From positions 3,264,501-3,328,500 of the forward strand of contig NZ_JACYGY010000001.1 in NCBI RefSeq assembly GCF_015221875.1: a stretch of 64,000 bases of DNA, given 5' to 3'. The notes under the pieces are model-generated. The model made no database searches. It saw nothing but the letters and a program-made list of their open reading frames with translations, and had not been told where the DNA came from. Shown in pieces: positions 25,085 through 34,060 of the stretch. How positions within the stretch are numbered: the first letter of the stretch is position 1; the number at the start of each line of letters is the position of its first letter. This stretch comes from Dyadobacter subterraneus (lineage in GTDB: Bacteria; Bacteroidota; Bacteroidia; Cytophagales; Spirosomataceae). A program made the translations under genes and the position numbers.

Positions 25085-27226
25085 CTATTTGATTAAAACA
25101 GATAAGTTCAATCCTTTCATGGTAAGTGCAATTCTTTTTCTTCCCAGATCAACCTCCGTTACTTTCACCGTAACAATTTGTTGAAGCTTCACTACTTCAT
25201 TAGGATCTTTGACATATCGATCGGCGAGTTGAGACAAGTGGACAAGCCCATCTTGTTTTACACCAATATCAACAAAAGCACCAAAAGCCGTAATGTTCGT
25301 GACAATTCCTGGAAGAATCATTCCAATTCGAAGATCGTCCGGTTTTCTGACAGAACTATCAAATTCAAACTTTTTCACAGGCGTTCTCGGATCGCGCGAC
25401 GGTTTTTCGAGTTCCTGCAAAATATCCTTTAAAGTCGGAAGTCCCACAGCATCAGTAACATACTTCGACGGGTTGATTTCCTTACGCAATTCTGATTTTT
25501 GAACCAGATCTTTTACCGTAGCTCCCACATCTTTGGCCATTCGTTCAACAATCGGGTAACTCTCCGGATGTACAGCACTGTTATCCAAAGGATTAACTCC
25601 ATTTTCAATCCTCAAAAATCCGGCAGCCTGCTCAAATGCTTTTGCTCCTAACTTAGGCACTTTTAACAATTGTTGACGCGATTTGAAATCTCCGTTTTTT
25701 GCTCTAAAATCCACGATATTCTGCGCCAGAGCGGGTCCAAGGCCCGAAACATAGCGCAATAAATGCTTACTTGCCGTGTTGAGATTTACGCCTACGGAAT
25801 TTACGCAGCTTTCTACGACTACATCCAAAGCATTCTTCAATGCTTTTTGGTCGACATCATGTTGATATTGACCAACCCCTATTGATTTCGGATCAATTTT
25901 CACTAATTCTGCCAACGGGTCCATCAAACGACGGCCGATTGAAACCGAACCGCGCACGGTAACATCTTTATCAGGAAATTCTTCCCTGGCCACATCCGAT
26001 GCAGAATAAATAGATGCACCTTGTTCGCTGACACTGAACAATCCGATTTCGTCAGATTTTTTAACTGTCAACAAAAGTTTTTTAACAAAGTCTTCCGTTT
26101 CACGGCCGGCCGTTCCATTACCAACAGCTATTGCTTCGATTTTAAATTTTTGAATCAAATCAGACAATATAGCATTCGCTTCATTGGATTTGTCAAACGG
26201 ATAAATAACTTTGTCGGACAGGAGATTTCCCTGGCTGTCCAAAACTACAACTTTGCAGCCTGTACGATAACCTGGATCAATGGCCAATACATTTTTTTGT
26301 CCAAGCGGCGATGCCAGGAGTAGCTGTCTGAGATTTTCAGTAAAAATCTGAATTGCGTATTGATCCGCTCTTTCTTTGGAAAGATTTGTAAATTCCGTCT
26401 CAATTCCCGGTTTGAGCAATCTTTTATAACTATCACGAATCGCAATTTCAATCTGGTCCTTACTTCCGGGCAACCCCTTAACAAAAATTCTATCCAGATT
26501 GCTGATCGCCTGTTCCTCATCAGGAGAAATGTCCACACTTAAAAATCCTTCCTCTTCTCCCCTTCTCAATGCCAATAAACGATGCGACGGAATCCTGGAA
26601 AGCGGTTCCGAAAACTCAAAGTAATCCCGATATTTCGCTCCTTCCTCCTCTTTCTTTTTTTTGACCTTTGAGGTAATCAGCGCATTTCGCTGAAATATGG
26701 AACGCACCCGGCCACGCGCATCCTGATTTTCACTGATCCACTCTGCCATGATATCACGCGCTCCCTGCAAAGCATCTTCTGTATTTTCAACCTGATCGTT
26801 CAAATAAGACAATGCTTTTCTTTCAGGATCGGATTCACGACCTTCAAAAATCAGCTTTGCCAATGGCTCCAGGCCTTTTTCAATGGCCATGGAAGCCCGG
26901 GTTTTTCGCTTTTGTTTGTAAGGTAAATACAGGTCTTCCAGTTCAACAAGAGAAAAAACGCCGGAAATTTGTTTTTTCAATTCTGGTGTAAGCTTTCCCT
27001 GTTCTTCAATATTTTTCAGAATTGCTTCCCTGCGTTTCTCAACTTCCTGTTGTTTTTGATAAGCATCCTTAATTGCTCCGATCTGCACTTCATCCAGTCC
27101 GCCTGTTGCTTCTTTTCGATATCGTGAGATAAAAGGAAGTGTTGCTCCTTCTTCAAATAATTGGATGGTATTTCGAACTTGTTTTTCTGAAATGCTGGTT
27201 TGCTGGGCAATAAGCGGGAAATTCAT
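25085..27226 (-). CDS. tex: Tex-family RNA-binding transcriptional accessory protein
   Basis: 713 residues, slightly shorter than the usual Tex. It is a cytoplasmic nucleic-acid-binding protein with several helical domains, a YqgF-like RNase-fold domain (NVLAIDPGYRTGCKVVVLD), helix-hairpin-helix segments (TASKHLLRYVSGLGPALAQN and LKVPKLGAKAFEQAAGFLR) and a C-terminal S1 RNA-binding domain (GIVTNITAFGAFVDIGVK then GLVHLSQLADRY). All domains are present in the expected order. Tex influences transcription and RNA turnover; its exact role is not settled. It appears to be transcribed with the SRPBCC gene that follows after about 105 bases. Confidence 0.93.
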   Translation of the reverse strand: MNFPLIAQQTSISEKQVRNTIQLFEEGATLPFISRYRKEATGGLDEVQIGAIKDAYQKQQEVEKRREAILKNIEEQGKLTPELKKQISGVFSLVELEDLYLPYKQKRKTRASMAIEKGLEPLAKLIFEGRESDPERKALSYLNDQVENTEDALQGARDIMAEWISENQDARGRVRSIFQRNALITSKVKKKKEEEGAKYRDYFEFSEPLSRIPSHRLLALRRGEEEGFLSVDISPDEEQAISNLDRIFVKGLPGSKDQIEIAIRDSYKRLLKPGIETEFTNLSKERADQYAIQIFTENLRQLLLASPLGQKNVLAIDPGYRTGCKVVVLDSQGNLLSDKVIYPFDKSNEANAILSDLIQKFKIEAIAVGNGTAGRETEDFVKKLLLTVKKSDEIGLFSVSEQGASIYSASDVAREEFPDKDVTVRGSVSIGRRLMDPLAELVKIDPKSIGVGQYQHDVDQKALKNALDVVVESCVNSVGVNLNTASKHLLRYVSGLGPALAQNIVDFRAKNGDFKSRQQLLKVPKLGAKAFEQAAGFLRIENGVNPLDNSAVHPESYPIVERMAKDVGATVKDLVQKSELRKEINPSKYVTDAVGLPTLKDILQELEKPSRDPRTPVKKFEFDSSVRKPDDLRIGMILPGIVTNITAFGAFVDIGVKQDGLVHLSQLADRYVKDPNEVVKLQQIVTVKVTEVDLGRKRIALTMKGLNLSVLIK

Positions 27227-27397
27227 ATCAATATTTTGGCTGTTACTATTTTGTAAAAGTAACGAGGTATTCCTTTATATGTTTAATTTTCAAGACAGAT
27301 TTGTGCGAAAGAAATCACCTGCCGAAAAATTAACCAGCTCCCACTTATTCTATGTCAAAATTTTCACTTCTTGCATGAAACATTAAAATTTTAACTA

Positions 27398-27994
27398 ATG
27401 AAAAATTTCAAACGAAATATTTTATTGCTTTTAACAGGGTTGCTGCTTTCTACCTCCTTGGTTTTTGCACAAAAAGTCCTGGTCGAAACTGACCTGGGAA
27501 ATGTAATTTTAAAACTGAATCCCGAAAAAGCACCGCTGACTGTCAGTAACTTTCTCAAATATGTAAATGCACATCGGTATGATGGTGCAAAATTTTATCG
27601 GGTAGTACGAATGGACAATCAGGCAGATAAGAAAATAAAAATTGAAGTAATACAAGGTGGCTTGGGAGATGATTCGACAAAAAATTTCCCAAGAATCAAG
27701 CACGAGTCCACAAATATTACAGGCTTGAAACATTTGAACGGCACATTATCAATGGCCAGAAATGAACCTGGCTCCGCAGGATCTGAATTTTTTATATGTA
27801 TTAATGATCAGCCAGAACTCGATTTTGGGGGTAAAAGAAATCCTGATGGCCAAGGGTTTGCAGCTTTTGGGACTGTTGTCTCCGGAATGGATGTAATTAA
27901 AAAGATCCAGATACAACCAACCGGAGAAGGCGAAAAAAGTCAGACATTAAAAAAGGCAGTCAAAATAATTCGAATGACTGTCCAGAATGGTTGA
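27398..27994 (+). CDS. Exported cyclophilin-type peptidyl-prolyl isomerase
   Basis: 198 residues with a signal peptide (NILLLLTGLLLSTSLVFAQ), so it acts in the periplasm. The cyclophilin domain runs from about 26 to 195 and includes VLVETDLGNVILKLNPEKAP at the start, KFYRVVR, GTLSMARNEPGSAGSEFFI and FAAFGTVVSGMDVIKKI. It has the FFI and GTVVSGMDV core of bacterial cyclophilins. The conserved Arg/Phe/Gln active site residues are mostly in place (FYRV, SEFFI). It speeds proline isomerisation during folding of secreted proteins. Divergent from tex. Confidence 0.9.
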   Translation: MKNFKRNILLLLTGLLLSTSLVFAQKVLVETDLGNVILKLNPEKAPLTVSNFLKYVNAHRYDGAKFYRVVRMDNQADKKIKIEVIQGGLGDDSTKNFPRIKHESTNITGLKHLNGTLSMARNEPGSAGSEFFICINDQPELDFGGKRNPDGQGFAAFGTVVSGMDVIKKIQIQPTGEGEKSQTLKKAVKIIRMTVQNG

Positions 27995-28000
27995 TACACA

Positions 28001-28040
28001 AAAAATATATCTATCCTTATTTCGAATAAATATATTTTTC
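28001..28040. terminator. Possible AT-only terminator between convergent genes
   Basis: AAAAATATAT (28001-28010) pairs with ATATATTTTT (28030-28039). The stem contains no G-C pair, so it is weak, but it lies between the cyclophilin stop and the end of the minus-strand small gene. Confidence 0.35.
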
Positions 28041-28050
28041 ATCATATATA

Positions 28051-28281
28051 TTAAGAAAGTTTTCCATCTTTCGCAGGCACATCATCGCCACTTTCAGTTT
28101 GCGGTTCCACATTTGTACCTGGAACTACTTCTGGCGCATCCGGACCCGGAATATCTGGTGTTGGATTCATGGGCGGCATAATTGTTGGGTTACCTGTATT
28201 TGGATAACTGTCAGGCATCTGCTTATCCGGAAACTCGTTCATTACTGCATTGAACAAGTCATTGTACTGAAATTCCATCAT
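28051..28281 (-). CDS. Small proline-rich protein, unknown
   Basis: 76 residues (or 75 from the second ATG). The N-terminus MEFQYNDLFNAVMNEFPDK looks folded and amphipathic. The remainder is disordered and Pro/Asp-rich (PPMNPTPDIPGPDAPEVVPG). No signal peptide and no family that I recognise. The opposite strand also has a frame here, but it begins with an unlikely start and has odd Trp/Cys-rich content, so I favour the minus strand. Codon use and the low-complexity tail fit a real small gene, but this is a weak call. Confidence 0.45.
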   Translation of the reverse strand: MMEFQYNDLFNAVMNEFPDKQMPDSYPNTGNPTIMPPMNPTPDIPGPDAPEVVPGTNVEPQTESGDDVPAKDGKLS

Positions 28282-28481
28282 CGTTTGTGATATTAAGTGT
28301 AATTTAAATTAGGGTTAATAAAAAACTGTGCCTGATTCCTTAATAGTGATGATTTATTTTAGTCCTTAAAAATCAACAAGTTATATTTTGTAAATTCAAA
28401 ATAAATCAGGAAATAGCAGCCAGCCACAAATCACTTAAATCTATATACATGTTTCAATTTGAAAAATAACCTCAATAAAAA

Positions 28482-28949
28482 ATGTTTGTATTACTGGTAC
28501 TTATCATTTCATTCGGTGTAAGCTGCGGTTTCTTTGAATTAATTTCCGGGAATCCGAATCTCCTTTTCAGTGGAAACATTGCTATGTGTATCATGCTTCT
28601 TTTTACCGCAATAGGTCATTTCAAGTTTCCCGATGGCATGGCAAAGATGATTCCATCATTTATTCCCTATAAAAAAGAACTCGTTTTCATTACAGGGATT
28701 TTAGAAGTTCTGGCAGGATTCGCTTTGCTCTTTCCTCAGACAAGGTATTTTGCAGGATTATTTTTGCTGCTGTTCTTTATATGCATTTTACCTGCCAATA
28801 TTTACGCAGCTGCCCATCACCTTGATTATCAAAAAGGTACATATGACGGAAACGGATTGAAATATTTATGGTTCAGAGTTCCGATGCAGATTTTCCTGAT
28901 TGCCTGGGTATGGTTTTTTGCAATTGAGAATTCAACTTACACCTTTTAG
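28482..28949 (+). CDS. DoxX-like membrane protein
   Basis: 155 residues with about four hydrophobic helices: MFVLLVLIISFGVSCGFFE, IAMCIMLLFTAIGHF, ELVFITGILEVLAGFALLF and FAGLFLLLFFICILPANIYAA. TGILEVLAGFALLFP matches the DoxX-like core. The family is loosely associated with redox homeostasis. It starts a plus-strand series of small redox genes; DUF2141 follows after 12 bases, so those two are probably co-transcribed. It is a second DoxX-type protein in the window (the other is at 19048) and is not a close copy of it. Confidence 0.75.
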   Translation: MFVLLVLIISFGVSCGFFELISGNPNLLFSGNIAMCIMLLFTAIGHFKFPDGMAKMIPSFIPYKKELVFITGILEVLAGFALLFPQTRYFAGLFLLLFFICILPANIYAAAHHLDYQKGTYDGNGLKYLWFRVPMQIFLIAWVWFFAIENSTYTF

Positions 28950-28961
28950 TTATTTCATAAC

Positions 28962-29387
28962 ATGAAAATCATTTATACTACCGCCTTTGCTTTTTTTCTT
29001 TTCACATCCTTCAACATGCAGGTGAATAGCAAACAAACCGTTTTGGTTAGCAATCTGCAAAATAAATCAGGCCGGCTTTTCATTGGCTGGTATACCGCGC
29101 CAGAATCTTTTCCCGGAAAAGATCCCGATTTCACAAAGGAAGTTGCCGTAAATAATTTGTCAGAAATCAGCGTTCCTTTTGACAATATTCCGGATGGCAG
29201 GTATGGAATTTCCATTTATCTCGACGAAAATAATAACGGAAAACTTGATATGAACTTCCTTGGCATACCAAAAGAAAAATATGGTTTTTCCAATAATGTG
29301 TTTCCTGCCACACGTGCCGCTAATTTCGAAGAAGCTGCTTTTGAAATTCAAGGAAAATCAGGAACCATACCAATCCGATTAAAATAA
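28962..29387 (+). CDS. Exported DUF2141-domain protein
   Basis: 141 residues with a signal peptide (IIYTTAFAFFLFTSFNMQVNS). The remainder is a single beta-rich domain with LFIGWYTAPESFPG, IPDGRYGISIYLDENNNGKLD and FLGIPKEKYGFSNN, the pattern of DUF2141. The Asp/Asn-rich DENNNGKLD loop could bind calcium. The family is widespread in Bacteroidota and has no settled function. Predicted periplasmic. It follows the DoxX-like gene by 12 bases. Confidence 0.85.
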   Translation: MKIIYTTAFAFFLFTSFNMQVNSKQTVLVSNLQNKSGRLFIGWYTAPESFPGKDPDFTKEVAVNNLSEISVPFDNIPDGRYGISIYLDENNNGKLDMNFLGIPKEKYGFSNNVFPATRAANFEEAAFEIQGKSGTIPIRLK

Positions 29388-29427
29388 AAATTACGAAACT
29401 TCATCTCGACAAAATTAAAAACTACTT

Positions 29428-30126
29428 ATGAAAAATTACCTTATCGTTGGAGGGACAAAAGGAATTGGTTTGAAAACGATAGAATTACTGGATGAAGATT
29501 GCACCATCTATACAATTTCAAGAGGGATAAAACCTGAAGGCCTAAAAAATAACATTGTTCATTATCAATTAGATATCACCAAAGATGACTTGGCTGAACT
29601 TGACAACCTGCCTAAGGAAATGCATGGGTTGATATATTGTCCGGGCAGTATTAATCTAAAACCGTTTCAACGTTTAACGCAGGAGGATTTTCTGAATGAT
29701 TTGAATCAAAATGTTTTAGGAGCCGTAAGAATTCTCCAATATTGCTTGCCGAGACTGAAAAATGCAAATGGCAGCAGTGTTGTATTATTTAGTACGGTTG
29801 CAGCAAAGCTGGGTATGACTTTTCATAGTTCTGTTGCGGTTTCAAAAGCTGCACTTGAAGGGCTTGCGAGAACACTTGCTGCTGAATTGGCTCAAAATAA
29901 AGTTCGTGTCAATGTGGTAGCACCGTCGCTCACAGACACGCCTTTGGCAGCTTCACTATTGAATACACCAGAAAAAATTGAAGCCAATAACAAAAGACAT
30001 CCATTACAAAGAATCGGAAAACCGGAGGATATCGCTGCCATGACAGTTTTTCTTTTATCGGAAAAAGCCAGCTGGATAACCGGTCAAGTACTTCACATTG
30101 ACGGTGGTATGAGTGTTTTGAAATAA
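29428..30126 (+). CDS. SDR-family oxidoreductase
   Basis: 232 residues. A classical short-chain dehydrogenase with an N-terminal NAD(P) site NYLIVGGTKGIGLKTIELL (TGxxxGIG-type, here GGTKGIG). The structural IYCPGSINL block corresponds to NNAG. The catalytic Ser is in VLFSTVAAKLGM. The usual active-site Tyr is replaced: the segment reads MTFHSSVAVSKAALEG, where YxxxK would give HxxxxxxSK, so Tyr is absent although the Lys remains. C-terminal NVVAPSLTDTPLA and GQVLHIDGGMSV are normal. The missing Tyr may lower activity or change substrate. It lies within a plus-strand redox gene run. Confidence 0.8.
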   Translation: MKNYLIVGGTKGIGLKTIELLDEDCTIYTISRGIKPEGLKNNIVHYQLDITKDDLAELDNLPKEMHGLIYCPGSINLKPFQRLTQEDFLNDLNQNVLGAVRILQYCLPRLKNANGSSVVLFSTVAAKLGMTFHSSVAVSKAALEGLARTLAAELAQNKVRVNVVAPSLTDTPLAASLLNTPEKIEANNKRHPLQRIGKPEDIAAMTVFLLSEKASWITGQVLHIDGGMSVLK

Positions 30127-30213
30127 TAGTTTCCGGTCAAAATAATTGAAACTGATGAGATTTGGAGTCTGCAAAGCTTTTAGTAAAAACTTTCATCTTC
30201 AAATCAACTTCAT

Positions 30214-30588
30214 ATGCAAACATCCATTTTAGGACTACGAACCACTATTTATAAAGTCAGTGATCTGGCAGAGGCTAAAAAATGGTATACCGGTGTTTTC
30301 CAGACCGCTCCCTATTTTGACGAACCTTTTCATGTCGGCTATAATATTGCAGGCTATGAACTTGGGCTACAACCGGAAGAAGCGAGCGATACCAAAAAAA
30401 CTGATAACGTTCTTACCTACTGGGGAGTGAGCAACATGGATGAGGAATATAAGCGGTTTATTGATGCAGGCGCTGTTGTTCATGAGGAACCGGTGAATGT
30501 GGGTGGTGAAATAATTGTCGCTTCTGTAAAGGACGCCTGGGGAAATGTTATCGGCCTGATTTACAATGCTGAATTTAAGTTACCATAA
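30214..30588 (+). CDS. VOC-family protein (glyoxalase/bleomycin-resistance fold)
   Basis: 124 residues, one VOC domain: LRTTIYKVSDLAEAKKWYTGVF at the start, GYNIAGYELGLQPEEA in the middle, and EPVNVGGEIIVASVKDAWGNVIGLIYN at the end. The paired beta-alpha-beta-beta-beta modules can bind a metal; Glu and His candidates exist (VVHEEPV). The family covers glyoxalases, dioxygenases and drug-binding proteins; which of these applies is unknown. It lies 87 bases after the SDR gene and 110 bases before the LLM flavoprotein. Confidence 0.75.
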   Translation: MQTSILGLRTTIYKVSDLAEAKKWYTGVFQTAPYFDEPFHVGYNIAGYELGLQPEEASDTKKTDNVLTYWGVSNMDEEYKRFIDAGAVVHEEPVNVGGEIIVASVKDAWGNVIGLIYNAEFKLP

Positions 30589-30698
30589 CACGAAAACAAA
30601 TCTCCTGTTTTTAAAATCGAAAATTACCGCGCTTTCTTTTCCTTTATTGGAATAGAAATTTAACTGGTGTTGTTCTCATTAAAAGAGCAAATATCACC

Positions 30699-31712
30699 AT
30701 GAAAAATATAAAAATTGGAGTACTTGATCAGTCTGTTGTCCGCCATGAAAATAATGTAAGGGAAGCAATTCTGGAAACGATTGAAACAGCGAAATTGGCA
30801 GAAAAGCTCGGATATAGCCGTTTTTGGATATCTGAGCATCATAATTCTACTTTTATTGCAGGATCTACACCGGAGGTTTTAATGGTAAAACTGGCGGATG
30901 AAACCAGTCGTATCAGAATTGGCTCCGGCGGGATTATGCTTCCCAACCACAGTGCTTTAAAAGTCGCAGAAAATTTCAGAATGCTGGAAACACTTTTTCC
31001 CGGCCGGATTGATCTGGGTATGGGGCGCGCTCCCGGTACCGATCGGGTCACTTCTACAATTCTGAATCCTTCAAACGATTTCAGTGAGTCCAGTTATCTG
31101 CGCCAGCTGGAACATTTACAACATTTTTTTGGTGATACTGCCGGAACAGAAAGAGGATTTATTTATGCAACTCCTCAATCTGTTACAACGCCCACGCAAT
31201 GGATTTTGAGTTCGAGCGGCGGAAGCAGTAAAATTGCAGCCAGATTTGGTATGGGGTTGGCTGTTGCGAAATTTATAAATGGTTTTGTTGGGCCGGACGT
31301 TGTTGAAACTTATCGAAAAAACTTTAAGCCATCGGGGCAAATGGAAAAGCCGCAGGCCATGCTTTCTATTTTTGTGATCTGTGGAGAGACAGAAGAAAAG
31401 GCGCTGGCAATGCGTAAAATGATGGATTACATTTTAATTGAATTTGAAAAAGGAAAATCAGGCCCTTTTCCTGATCCTGAAATTGTAAAAAATTATCGCT
31501 TCACACCAGGCGAACTCGAACGATTAAAATATAATAGCGGACGGATTATTTCGGGTACGCAAGACTTTGTTAAAGAACAGCTTACCAAACTTGCCAATGA
31601 TTTTGACGTTGATGAAATCGTTATTTCATCCATGTCGAATAGTTTTGAATCAAGAAAACGTTCGTTCGAATTGGTATCAGAAGCCTTTAATCTGACTAAT
31701 TTAGTGCCTTGA
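30699..31712 (+). CDS. LLM-class flavin-dependent oxidoreductase
   Basis: 337 residues with the luciferase-like (TIM barrel) pattern of YhbW-type proteins: KIGVLDQSVVRHENNVREAI, LGYSRFWISEHHNST, the GSGGIMLPNHSALKVAENF block, and GRIDLGMGRAPGTD. It would use reduced FMN supplied by a separate reductase to oxidise an unknown substrate. An NADPH-dependent FMN reductase gene lies 2.3 kb downstream in the same run, which could be that partner (inference). A WYL-domain regulator follows after 22 bases and is likely co-transcribed. Confidence 0.85.
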   Translation: MKNIKIGVLDQSVVRHENNVREAILETIETAKLAEKLGYSRFWISEHHNSTFIAGSTPEVLMVKLADETSRIRIGSGGIMLPNHSALKVAENFRMLETLFPGRIDLGMGRAPGTDRVTSTILNPSNDFSESSYLRQLEHLQHFFGDTAGTERGFIYATPQSVTTPTQWILSSSGGSSKIAARFGMGLAVAKFINGFVGPDVVETYRKNFKPSGQMEKPQAMLSIFVICGETEEKALAMRKMMDYILIEFEKGKSGPFPDPEIVKNYRFTPGELERLKYNSGRIISGTQDFVKEQLTKLANDFDVDEIVISSMSNSFESRKRSFELVSEAFNLTNLVP

Positions 31713-31734
31713 CAACCGCTTATTATCATTCTCT

Positions 31735-32685
31735 ATGAACCGTTTTGACCGCATCACTGCCATTTTGATTCAGCTGCAATCCAGAAAAATTGTAAAGGCT
31801 CAGGATTTGGCTGAACGGTTTGAGATCAGCCTTCGGACGGTTTACAGAGATATGAATACGCTGGCCGAAGCCGGAGTTCCCATTATTGGTGAAGCCGGTA
31901 TCGGCTATTCCATTATGGAAGGATACCGTTTGCCTCCTGTTATGTTTACAAAAGAGGAAGCGCGGACTTTCATCACTGCGGAAAAACTGATGGAAAAGTT
32001 TACCGATCCTTCCACCAAGTCGCATTATCAGTCGGCCATGTTTAAGGTTAAGGCCGTTTTGAAAAGTACTGAAAAAGATCTGGTGGAAGATATGGAACAG
32101 CATATTGAAATCAGGCAACGTTACACACTTTTCAATCCTACTTTAAATAATACACTAGAAATTTTACTAAAAAGTGTGGCCGAAAAGAAAGTGGCCAGGA
32201 TACATTACCAGACTTTTGCGTCAGAAGAGATAACAGAGAGGACGATTGAGCCAGTCGGGGTTTATCATGAAAATAACTACTGGTATGCGATCGCATATTG
32301 CTTATTGAGAAACAGTTACAGAAATTTCAGAACGGATAGAATCATTGCGATTGAACTGACCGAAAAAACATTCAGCCAGAAACATGCTTCATTAAAAGAA
32401 TATCTCGCAAATGTGCCCACGTATGATAAGCTTGAAACTGTTGTAATTAAAGTGGAAAGGCATGTTATGCCCTACATTCAAAACCAGAAATATTACTATG
32501 GTTTTATTTCAGAAAAGCGTCAGGGAGATAAGGTGGAAATGACTTTTCTAAGTGCCTATCTGGATGCTTTTTCCAGATGGTTTATGATGTTTGCCGAATA
32601 CGGTGAAATTATACAACCCGCAAGTCTTACGGAATTGCTAAAACAAAATATTTGCAAAATTTCAAATCATCTAAATATTTCATGA
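31735..32685 (+). CDS. WYL-domain transcriptional regulator (YafY-like)
   Basis: 316 residues. The N-terminal HTH spans about 5-60 (RITAILIQLQSRKIVKAQDLAERFEISLRTVYRDM, seen in two parts). The WYL sensor domain lies around 140-210 with EKKVARIHYQTFA, EPVGVYHENNYWYAIAYC and the RNFRTDRI strand. A WYL C-terminal extension completes it. WYL regulators respond to ligands or nucleic acids. It lies just after the LLM oxidoreductase, which makes that flavoprotein and its neighbours plausible targets. No operator was recognised. Confidence 0.85.
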   Translation: MNRFDRITAILIQLQSRKIVKAQDLAERFEISLRTVYRDMNTLAEAGVPIIGEAGIGYSIMEGYRLPPVMFTKEEARTFITAEKLMEKFTDPSTKSHYQSAMFKVKAVLKSTEKDLVEDMEQHIEIRQRYTLFNPTLNNTLEILLKSVAEKKVARIHYQTFASEEITERTIEPVGVYHENNYWYAIAYCLLRNSYRNFRTDRIIAIELTEKTFSQKHASLKEYLANVPTYDKLETVVIKVERHVMPYIQNQKYYYGFISEKRQGDKVEMTFLSAYLDAFSRWFMMFAEYGEIIQPASLTELLKQNICKISNHLNIS

Positions 32686-32725
32686 GTTCTGTCGAACCGG
32701 AAAACCCAGTGAATATATTTTTATT

Positions 32726-33019
32726 ATGGAAAAACGTACGAACAGATACCGCCTGAATCTGAAATATCTATCAAGCGCAAAAGATGACGCAGTTTTGCCT
32801 GAACCTGTTGAAATTGAGTTCGAAAATCATGACAACATCTTTGCGATCATCGAAACTTTGAAAGAAAAAAATCTATTTACTGATGAAAATCAGGCTACGG
32901 AATTTGCCATTGGGTTGAAATTATTCAGCGAAGTAATGATCAAAAACAAAAATATGCCTTTGTTTGAAGAATTTTTTCCTGCGTTCGGGGCATTCATGAA
33001 AAAATTGAAATCATCCTGA
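32726..33019 (+). CDS. DUF3861-family small protein
   Basis: 97 residues, with RYRLNLKYLSS and an internal VEIEFENHDNIFAIIETLKEK followed by FAIGLKLFSEVMIKNK, which match the DUF3861 family. It is cytoplasmic and has no known function. It lies 40 bases after the WYL regulator gene and is probably in its transcript. Confidence 0.7.
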   Translation: MEKRTNRYRLNLKYLSSAKDDAVLPEPVEIEFENHDNIFAIIETLKEKNLFTDENQATEFAIGLKLFSEVMIKNKNMPLFEEFFPAFGAFMKKLKSS

Positions 33020-33072
33020 TTTCAAAAAGTTGCTGAAGCGCTTATATTGGGAACCAATCACTTCACTTTTTC

Positions 33073-34041
33073 ATGATGAAAAAAACTTTATCAGGATTCT
33101 TTTACATAATTATCGGCGCTTCACAATTTTTATCATGCCGTAATGCAAACATTATCAGTCATTTAAAATTAAATGTTTCCAGTCAGTATTGTGCCCCAAC
33201 GATAGCTTATACCTACAATCCGGAATTCATACCTTATTCCAACACCGATTCCATTCTGGTAAATAGTAAAACTTTGCTGGGAAAATTATCTGAACATGAT
33301 GTCCTGATGGCAAACGCAACCGGAACGCTTTCCTTGATTAATAAGCTTCTTGAATCAAAAAAAGATACAACGATTAACGGACGGTTAAACCGTTTGGAAA
33401 TCAGTAATAAAATTCAAAATCACCTTCACCTGTTAACCACGGAAATCTCAGGAATTGCAGCTGAGCTGGATTGTGAAGGTGAGCGTGCAGATCTTTTTGC
33501 AGGTTATCTGGACGATCTTAACGATAAAAAAACGGCTCGTCTGACAGGTGCCTCTATCGTGATTGCCGCGCTTGCAACAGTTGCCGCGGTGATGGTCAAT
33601 AATCATGGTTTACAAAATGGAATTACCATTAGCGGAGGCATTATTTCGGCCGGACTGGCTGTGTTGACAATAAAACCTCATGGCAAAAAAATGAGCTACA
33701 CACATGAACGTAATGTCCTGGAAGACATCTGGTTTGCTCCCGAAAAGTCAGCTATATATCCTCCGTTTATCTGGTACATGCTGAAAGAAAAAAAATTCAG
33801 CAATAGTAAGCAGGAACCGTTGGTACAGACTGTAAAAAACCGCTGGAATAAATTCGAACTTGATAAGGATATCGATAGTACAACGATTAATGTTTTGTTT
33901 AAAAACGGAGGAATTTATGACGCCGACAAGCTTCATACAAGAGCAACCATGCTCAATCAGTTACAGTCTACAATTCGTTCAATTAATCAGGATATGCAGA
34001 GTTTAATCTCTGAGTTGAACAACCTTAACGCTGATAAATAA
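33073..34041 (+). CDS. Hypothetical membrane-anchored protein, possible lipoprotein
   Basis: 322 residues that I do not recognise. The N-terminus MMKKTLSGFFYIIIGASQFLSC could be a lipoprotein signal (Cys22), though FLSC is an imperfect lipobox. Residues about 155-200 hold two hydrophobic stretches with a Gly/Ala-rich character (ASIVIAALATVAAVMV and ITISGGIISAGLAVLTI), which could be a membrane hairpin. Charged, helical segments lie on either side: the region around residue 100 and the final 40 residues (MLNQLQSTIRSINQDMQSL) suggest coiled coil. The gene lies 53 bases after the DUF3861 gene and 19 bases before the FMN reductase. Confidence 0.6.
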   Translation: MMKKTLSGFFYIIIGASQFLSCRNANIISHLKLNVSSQYCAPTIAYTYNPEFIPYSNTDSILVNSKTLLGKLSEHDVLMANATGTLSLINKLLESKKDTTINGRLNRLEISNKIQNHLHLLTTEISGIAAELDCEGERADLFAGYLDDLNDKKTARLTGASIVIAALATVAAVMVNNHGLQNGITISGGIISAGLAVLTIKPHGKKMSYTHERNVLEDIWFAPEKSAIYPPFIWYMLKEKKFSNSKQEPLVQTVKNRWNKFELDKDIDSTTINVLFKNGGIYDADKLHTRATMLNQLQSTIRSINQDMQSLISELNNLNADK

Positions 34042-34060
34042 ATTATCAATTTTAGCAAAC

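Noticed and set aside
28099..28290. Plus-strand 63-residue frame
   Set aside because: It is Trp/Cys/His-rich in a way unlike the other genes and lies antisense to a more plausible proline-rich small gene.
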